Of a DNA stretch of 10,267 nucleotides, positions 6,215 to 10,267 are shown one piece after another; the first letter of the stretch is position 1; each line of letters opens with the position of its first letter. The stretch is taken from the NCBI GenBank assembly GCA_934234005.1, contig CAKQHC010000052.1:1-10267 (forward strand). The letters run 5' to 3'. Source of the stretch: an uncultured Methanomassiliicoccales archaeon. GTDB taxonomy: Archaea > Thermoplasmatota > Thermoplasmata > Methanomassiliicoccales > Methanomethylophilaceae. A program made the position numbers and the translations under genes. The notes under the pieces are model-generated. The model did no database searches, was not told where the DNA came from, and worked only from the letters and a program-made list of their open reading frames with translations.

Positions 6215-6958
6215 ATGTTCACTTCAAAGACACTGCTCAGCGGAAAACTTCCCGATGTCCATGTCGGAATAGGGCGTGGAACGGATGCGGGAAACGTAGA
6301 ACGCAGTGTCTTGGCAATGGACGATTGCAACATAACCGTTTATGACAACCCGTATGAGTTAACCAACGATTTGATTAACGGAAAGATTGATGCAGCCGTA
6401 CGCGGAGATATGTCGTCATCCATTCTTTTACCGATTCTCAAGAAAAGTTTGGGTCTCAAAGGGTTGGAGAGAGTCACATTTATGGAACCGCGCGATCAGA
6501 AACTCTTTATCTTGGCACCTGTGGGAATAGATGAAGGATGGACGGACGACCAAAGATACGACATTGCAGTCAAATCCGTCAATCTTGCTAACAAAGTAGG
6601 AATGGGTTCCAGGATAGCGATAATGTCCGGCGGAAGATGCGAGGACGTAGGCCGTTGTAAGGCAGTCGATCGTTCGATAGAGAGTGCACGTTCCATCGTG
6701 AAGAAACTCAAAGAAAACGGATATGATGCGTATCACGCGCAGATTCTTATCGAGGATGCCGTCCGGGATGCAGACATTATAATTGCGCCCGAAGGAATAA
6801 CCGGGAACATAATATTCAGAACGCTGCACTTCGTAGGAGGCGCGCGTTCTCTCGGAGCGCCGGTAATCAATGCCGACAGGGTTTTCATCGATACTTCACG
6901 CGCAAAAACAGATTATAGAGATTCCATCGCGCTTGCGATGAGATTAACGGAGGAATGA
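6215..6958 (+). CDS. mtxX: Methanogenesis marker protein 4, MtxX family
   Basis: 247-residue protein of the MtxX family, found essentially in methanogens and described as a putative methyltransferase-related protein with a phosphate acetyl/butyryltransferase-like fold. The exact reaction is unknown. Visible hallmarks are VHVGIGRG near the N-terminus, NGKIDAAVRGDMSSS, IAIMSGGRCEDVGRC, and the C-terminal PEGITGNIIFRTLHFVGGARS typical of the fold. No membrane segment. ATG 6215 is chosen from the TATA spacing (leaderless). The stop overlaps the ATG at 6955, and GGAGG for queD lies within its last codons, so queD translation is tied to it. It heads the apparent operon mtxX-queD-queC-queE, an unexpected link to tRNA modification. 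Confidence 0.88.
   Translation: MFTSKTLLSGKLPDVHVGIGRGTDAGNVERSVLAMDDCNITVYDNPYELTNDLINGKIDAAVRGDMSSSILLPILKKSLGLKGLERVTFMEPRDQKLFILAPVGIDEGWTDDQRYDIAVKSVNLANKVGMGSRIAIMSGGRCEDVGRCKAVDRSIESARSIVKKLKENGYDAYHAQILIEDAVRDADIIIAPEGITGNIIFRTLHFVGGARSLGAPVINADRVFIDTSRAKTDYRDSIALAMRLTEE
6949..6953 (+). promoter_or_regulatory. Ribosome-binding site that fixes the queD start
   Basis: Perfect GGAGG. It is only 1 nt from ATG 6955 but 7 nt from ATG 6961, so the second ATG is the real start. Confidence 0.75.
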
Positions 6959-6960
6959 CT

Positions 6961-7437
6961 ATGTTTCTTGAAATAGACGGAGGCTATTCGGGGATCAGAT
7001 TCTCCGCATGCCATTTTATACCCAGACACGAAAAATGTTCCAGACTTCACGGCCACTCTTACATAGTCCGTCTCAGATTGGAGGGGGATATCGGAGAAGA
7101 AGGAATGATTATGGATTTCGTGGTGCTGAAGAAGAAACTGAAAGAGATGATTGACGAACTCGATCACAAAACACTGCTTCCCACGGCTTCGCCCGATGTG
7201 TCACTCAAAGTATCCGATTCCGATGTAGAAGCAATTTCCTGCGGAAAGAGATATGTATTTCCGCGCATGGACGTCACACTTTTGGATATACCCACGACAA
7301 CGGCGGAGGAAATGTCCAAAATGATGGTAAAACGCATGGTTTCCGAAATTGCGTTCCCTCAGAACGTCAAATCTATTTCCATAGGACTCGACGAAGAACG
7401 CGGCCAGACTGCTTGGTATACGGAGGTGTTGCAGTGA
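6961..7437 (+). CDS. queD: 6-carboxytetrahydropterin synthase QueD
   Basis: 158-residue zinc enzyme that turns dihydroneopterin triphosphate into 6-carboxy-5,6,7,8-tetrahydropterin, the second step towards preQ0. Zinc ligands are H18 and the HGH pair H30/H32. C26 in CSRLHGH is the expected catalytic cysteine and D68-H69 (ELDHK) the other catalytic residues; the EERGQTAWY segment near the C-terminus binds the pterin. It is longer than the ~120-residue bacterial enzyme, the extra length lying around residues 73-105 (ISCGKRYVFPRMDVTLLDIP region). The frame's first ATG (6955) is too close to the ribosome-binding site. The stop TGA overlaps the queC start (GTGA). Confidence 0.93.
   Translation: MFLEIDGGYSGIRFSACHFIPRHEKCSRLHGHSYIVRLRLEGDIGEEGMIMDFVVLKKKLKEMIDELDHKTLLPTASPDVSLKVSDSDVEAISCGKRYVFPRMDVTLLDIPTTTAEEMSKMMVKRMVSEIAFPQNVKSISIGLDEERGQTAWYTEVLQ
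7422..7426 (+). promoter_or_regulatory. Ribosome-binding site that fixes the queC GTG start
   Basis: Perfect GGAGG, 7 nt before GTG 7434. It rules out the in-frame TTG at 7413 and gives the expected N-terminus of QueC. Confidence 0.8.
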
Positions 7438-8099
7438 AAGCAGTAGTCCTCCTATCCGGAGGATTGGATTCCACAACCACATTGGCTCAAGCTCTTGCCG
7501 ACGGCTGCGAAGTAACGGCAATAAGTTTCAGGTACGGCCAAAGGCATACCAAAGAATTGATTTCTGCGGAAAATGTTTGTAAACATTACAATGTCGACCA
7601 CGTGGTTATCGATTTAGATTTGAGTTCGTTCCGCTCTGCCCTGACGCGTTCGGATATCGATGTCCCGATGGACCGCGAAGGCGAACTGGATAAAAATATA
7701 CCGATAACATACGTTCCTGCCAGAAACATAACGTTCCTGAGTATCGCAGCAGGTCTCTGCGAATCAATAGATGCCGACAGGATATACATCGGAGCCAACG
7801 CAGTGGATTATTCCGGATATCCCGACTGCCGTCCGGAATTCTTCGAGGCTTTCCAGGAGATGCTTTCCAAAGGAACCAAAGCAGGTGTCGAAGGAAACCC
7901 TATCAAAATTATGACACCCATTCTTTACGATTCCAAAGCGGACATTGTCAGAAGAGGAAAGAGGCTGGGTGCACCTCTGCACCTTACATGGTCCTGCTAC
8001 AACGGAGGGGAAAAGGCATGCGGTCACTGCGATTCATGCAGACTCAGACTCAAGGGATTCGAAGAAGCGGGATACAAAGACGAAATAGAGTACGAGTGA
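7434..8099 (+). CDS. queC: 7-cyano-7-deazaguanine (preQ0) synthase QueC
   Basis: 221-residue ATP-dependent enzyme that converts 7-carboxy-7-deazaguanine and ammonia to preQ0, the base inserted into archaeal tRNA position 15 as archaeosine precursor. The PP-loop motif SGGLDSTT is at residues 8-15, followed by the FRYGQRHTKEL block. The zinc site is formed by C188, C196, C199 and C202 in CYNGGEKACGHCDSC. VPARNITFLSIAAG and YSGYPDCRPEF are further family blocks. It starts with GTG, giving MKAVVLLSGG, overlaps queD by 4 nt, and ends 1 nt before queE. Length is normal for the family. Confidence 0.96.
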   Translation: MKAVVLLSGGLDSTTTLAQALADGCEVTAISFRYGQRHTKELISAENVCKHYNVDHVVIDLDLSSFRSALTRSDIDVPMDREGELDKNIPITYVPARNITFLSIAAGLCESIDADRIYIGANAVDYSGYPDCRPEFFEAFQEMLSKGTKAGVEGNPIKIMTPILYDSKADIVRRGKRLGAPLHLTWSCYNGGEKACGHCDSCRLRLKGFEEAGYKDEIEYE

Positions 8100-8100
8100 T

Positions 8101-8727
8101 ATGCGTATCTGCGAAATCTTCACATCGATACAGGGGGAAGGCCTTACCATGGGGCTTCCTACTGTGTTCGTAAGAACTGTTGGTTGCAACCTTCGTTGCA
8201 ACTGGTGTGACACCGCCTATTCGTTTGAGGGCGGAAAGGAAATGTCCGTGGATGAAGTAATTTCCGAAATCGGTAACGCAAAATTGGTATGCCTTACCGG
8301 CGGAGAACCCATGCTTCAGAAAGATTCTCCCGAACTGATGAGACGCCTTACAGCCGGCGGCAAGAACATTGTTCTGGAGACAAACGGATCAGTGGATCTT
8401 TCGCAGGTTGCGGATAATCCCAAAATTATGCTGAGTATGGACATTAAATGTCCCTCGTCCGGAATGTCCGATCAAATGCTCTCGTCAAACATGTCTTTGC
8501 TGAGCCGTAAAGACCAACTTAAATTTGTTGTTGCAGACGATATTGATTTTGATTATGCCGTATCATATCTGAAAGAACACCCTGTGGACACCAATGTTAT
8601 ATTCGGCCCGGTAGGCGGTACCGTAAAACTGGAATGGCTTGTAGGACGCGTTCTCGATTCGGGAATTGACGCCCGCGTTTTGCCGCAGCTTCACAAAATA
8701 ATTTGGGGCGACCGCAGATCGGTCTGA
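8101..8727 (+). CDS. queE: 7-carboxy-7-deazaguanine synthase QueE
   Basis: 208-residue radical SAM enzyme that contracts the ring of 6-carboxytetrahydropterin to 7-carboxy-7-deazaguanine, needing Mg2+. The N-terminal SIQGEG signature (9-14) is followed by the cluster motif C29-x3-C33-x2-C36 (CNLRCNWCDT, typical of QueE) and TGGEP at 66-70 for SAM binding. Residues near 195-200 (LPQLHKIIWG) form the usual C-terminal block. It begins 1 nt after the queC stop with no strong ribosome-binding site, so it probably depends on coupling. It closes the queD-C-E set; the guanosine transglycosylase and the amidino-transfer enzyme that finish archaeosine are not in the window. Confidence 0.96.
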   Translation: MRICEIFTSIQGEGLTMGLPTVFVRTVGCNLRCNWCDTAYSFEGGKEMSVDEVISEIGNAKLVCLTGGEPMLQKDSPELMRRLTAGGKNIVLETNGSVDLSQVADNPKIMLSMDIKCPSSGMSDQMLSSNMSLLSRKDQLKFVVADDIDFDYAVSYLKEHPVDTNVIFGPVGGTVKLEWLVGRVLDSGIDARVLPQLHKIIWGDRRSV

Positions 8728-8731
8728 CTTA

Positions 8732-8746
8732 AGCCGATTATCGGTT
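8732..8746. terminator. Short hairpin between convergent queE and the NifX-like gene
   Basis: CCGAT-T-ATCGG with a wobble and an A-T pair outside, in the 22-nt gap between two convergent stops. The stem is short and no long T-run follows on either strand, so termination here is only a possibility. Confidence 0.3.
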
Positions 8747-8749
8747 AAA

Positions 8750-9079
8750 TCAGGCCCGATTCTGCAATCTTCTTTTGAAATCGACTATACATTGTTCTAT
8801 TGTTCCGTCTTCGTCTACGGATACTTTGATTCCGGCATCATTAAGGATTTTGATGCCGTGGGGGCCGATTCCCCCGCAAAGCACGGCATCAAGTCCAAAA
8901 TCAACAAGTGCCTTTGCCACTGCGACGCCGGCACCCTGTTCGGAATTCATATATTCGTTAACGATAACATTGTAGTCTAAGGTGTCTGTATCCACTATAA
9001 GGAAGAATGGTGCGTGACCGAAATCGTCGGCCACGTATGAATCAAGAGATTCGCCTTCGGAACAGACTGCGACAATCAT
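8750..9079 (-). CDS. NifX/NifB-C-terminal-like metal-cluster binding protein (COG1433)
   Basis: 109-residue single-domain protein of the dinitrogenase iron-molybdenum cofactor family. It has the characteristic N-terminal IVAVCSEGESLDSYVADDFGHAPFF and the GGIGPHGIKILNDAGIKV block near residues 70-86. Family members bind or carry Fe-S or Mo-containing clusters, including NifX, the NifB tail, and the orange protein of Desulfovibrio. This organism need not fix nitrogen; no nif genes are seen. The ATG overlaps the Mrp stop as ATGA with no clear ribosome-binding site, so the two proteins are probably made together and may act together. Cysteines 6, 68 and 97 are present, but no clear cluster motif can be named. 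Confidence 0.9.
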   Translation of the reverse strand: MIVAVCSEGESLDSYVADDFGHAPFFLIVDTDTLDYNVIVNEYMNSEQGAGVAVAKALVDFGLDAVLCGGIGPHGIKILNDAGIKVSVDEDGTIEQCIVDFKRRLQNRA

Positions 9080-9906
9080 CCGTTGTTAACCGTCCTTATG
9101 ACTTTTTCTGCAATCTCATCAAATGCTTTTGCGGATGCAGATTCGGGTTTGTCGAGTACGATCGGAACGCCGCTGTCTCCGGCAACAACAATTCCGGGCT
9201 CAATCGGCACACGTCCGAGGAACTGGACATTCATTTCTTTTGCAGTTGATTCTCCGCCTCCGCTCTTGAAGATATCTGTAATTTCTCCGCAGTGGGGGCA
9301 TACGAATCCGCTCATGTTCTCAATGATTCCGATAATCGGTATTTTGGTTTCTGCCGCAAACATCAGGGATTTTCTGCTGTCGAGAAGTGCAACGTCCTGG
9401 GGTGTAGTGACAATGACCATTCCGTCGGCTTTGGGAATCAGCTGAACAATGGACAGTGCTTCGTCTCCGGTTCCCGGGGGCATGTCGATGACAAGGTAGT
9501 CCAGTTTACCCCAGTTGACATCGGTGATGAATTGTTTGATCGCACCCATTTTGACGGGTCCGCGCCACATAACAGGAGTGTCCGGACTTCCCAGAAGGAA
9601 TGCCATGGATATGAGTTTGAGAGACGGGGGAACCTGTACCGGAATTAATTTCTGATCCTCGACGGTAAGTTTTTCATTTTCTACTCCGAACATCTTGGGG
9701 ATGTTGGGGCCTGTGATGTCGATATCCATGATTCCGGTCTCAAATCCTTTCATGGACAAAGCCATAGCAAGGTTGGAGGATACGGTGCTTTTTCCTACAC
9801 CGCCTTTACCGCTCATTACTATAATCACATGTTTTATGTTGCTCAGTGTGTTTTGAATCTGAGTTTCTTCCTGTATTGATTCCTCTGTGAGCAAAGGTGC
9901 TGACAT
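9076..9906 (-). CDS. Mrp/Nbp35-type ATP-binding Fe-S carrier protein
   Basis: 276-residue P-loop ATPase of the Mrp/ApbC/Nbp35 family, thought to assemble and deliver [4Fe-4S] clusters to client enzymes. The deviant Walker A GKGGVGKST is at 33-41, the switch region DIDITGPNIPKMFG at 61-74, DMPPGTGDE at 141-149, and the cluster-binding CPHC at 203-206, where the dimer holds a bridging cluster. There is no N-terminal four-cysteine ferredoxin-like extension of Nbp35. The frame is open back to 10080, but that part is poorly conserved and covers the promoter region. ATG 9906 gives the normal family N-terminus and has GAGG about 10 nt upstream. It is translationally coupled to the NifX-like gene. 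Confidence 0.95.
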   Translation of the reverse strand: MSAPLLTEESIQEETQIQNTLSNIKHVIIVMSGKGGVGKSTVSSNLAMALSMKGFETGIMDIDITGPNIPKMFGVENEKLTVEDQKLIPVQVPPSLKLISMAFLLGSPDTPVMWRGPVKMGAIKQFITDVNWGKLDYLVIDMPPGTGDEALSIVQLIPKADGMVIVTTPQDVALLDSRKSLMFAAETKIPIIGIIENMSGFVCPHCGEITDIFKSGGGESTAKEMNVQFLGRVPIEPGIVVAGDSGVPIVLDKPESASAKAFDEIAEKVIRTVNNG

Positions 9907-9992
9907 TAAATCTTCCTCTGAGTTCCCGTATGTATTACAACCGTTTTTAATTCTCCTATACATTTTGTGATTATGGGGTTTTGTTTGTCGGT

Positions 9993-10010
9993 GTTGTAAA
10001 TCGATACAAC
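9993..10010. repeat. Inverted repeat upstream of the Mrp gene, possible operator
   Basis: GTTGTA-N6-TACAAC, perfect 6-bp arms. A third copy of the half-site (TTACAAC, 9935-9941) lies closer to the gene, beside a weak AT-rich promoter candidate (AATTAAAAA on the minus strand, 9944-9952). It lies in the 154-nt gap between the nuclease-like gene and the Mrp start. Confidence 0.3.
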
Positions 10011-10060
10011 TGTTGCATTTGTTCGATGTACTGTTTGTTACGAAAATGGCAATTTTGAGA

Positions 10061-10267
10061 TTATTCGAAAGTATTGTCATTCGATATTTCTTCTGACGCT
10101 ATTTCGAAATTTTTGCCGTTGAAGCATATACCGTATGTCAGAACTCTGCCTTTCATCGAACGGAAATAATCCTTTTCCCTGATCTGAAATAGAGCGCGTT
10201 CCGCATATGTCTGCATATCTTTCTTTGATCTGGATTTCTTCAGTTCGATTATGATACTCGGCAATCC
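10061..10267 (-). CDS. C-terminal fragment of a PD-(D/E)XK nuclease-like protein (DUF1703/AAA-ATPase family)
   Basis: Open frame entering from the right edge; 68 residues and the stop (TAA) are visible. The segment LPSIIIELKKSRSKKDMQTY carries the E-x-K half of a PD-(D/E)XK nuclease site. It is followed by a helix (YAERALFQIREKDYF) and the GICFNGKNFEI strand, which is the usual C-terminal end of the PDDEXK domain in the large family that joins an AAA-like ATPase to a DUF1703 nuclease. The rest, including any ATPase part, is outside the window. The family is abundant and mobile in gut archaea and bacteria, and its cellular role is unclear. It ends 154 nt before the Mrp start on the same strand. 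Confidence 0.75.
   Translation of the reverse strand, partial: GLPSIIIELKKSRSKKDMQTYAERALFQIREKDYFRSMKGRVLTYGICFNGKNFEIASEEISNDNTFE

Noticed and set aside
7201..7521. Minus-strand frames across queD and queC
   Set aside because: Antisense shadows of genes with well-conserved active sites.
9907..10080. Upstream extension of the Mrp frame containing two close cysteines (C22, C25 of the extension)
   Set aside because: Lacks the spacing of the Nbp35 ferredoxin-like motif, overlaps the end of the neighbouring gene, and covers the likely promoter; ATG 9906 gives the normal N-terminus.

Overview
The window looks like core chromosome of a methanogenic archaeon in the Thermoplasmata, most likely order Methanomassiliicoccales (gut or rumen type). 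Archaeal markers are ribosomal protein L10e (uL16), RNase P subunit Rpr2/RNP4, Dph2 for diphthamide, and a preQ0 set used for archaeosine. MtxX (methanogenesis marker 4) points to a methanogen. None of the 14 visible gene ends uses TAG, as expected for a pyrrolysine-decoding lineage. TATA-like boxes of the TTTATA type sit about 25-30 nt before several starts, and intergenic regions are short. The order-level placement is inference.

Layout, left to right. Bases 1-457 (minus) hold the N-terminal half of an ABC-type ATPase, cut by the window edge. It is divergent from a UPF0280/COG2122 protein (618-1316, plus). The shared 160-bp region carries a 19-bp palindrome with the outer bases of a DtxR/IdeR box. 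Bases 1345-3236 (minus) form a tight operon rnp4-yhbY-serS for tRNA maturation and charging, ending in a hairpin plus U-run. Bases 3435-4448 (minus) encode an unrecognised 337-residue protein, divergent from rpl10e.

On the plus strand, rpl10e (4634-5152) is followed after 5 nt by dph2 (5158-6144). Then comes mtxX-queD-queC-queE (6215-8727), whose genes overlap or nearly touch. QueD, QueE and QueC take dihydroneopterin triphosphate-derived carboxytetrahydropterin to preQ0, the archaeosine precursor in tRNA. The start of mtxX fits leaderless transcription, while queD and queC starts are fixed by perfect GGAGG sites.

Convergent to this is a minus-strand pair, an Mrp/Nbp35 ATPase (9076-9906) and a NifX/COG1433 protein (8750-9079), overlapping by ATGA and probably serving Fe-S or metal-cluster handling. 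The right edge (10061-10267, minus) holds the C-terminus of a PD-(D/E)XK nuclease-like protein, the only accessory-looking gene.

Most of the window is ordinary housekeeping sequence. The points most worth following are the metalloregulator-like box, the amber-terminated leader ORF in frame with rpl10e, the mtxX/que linkage, and the unknown 337-residue protein. I found no CRISPR array, IS element, tRNA or rRNA gene.
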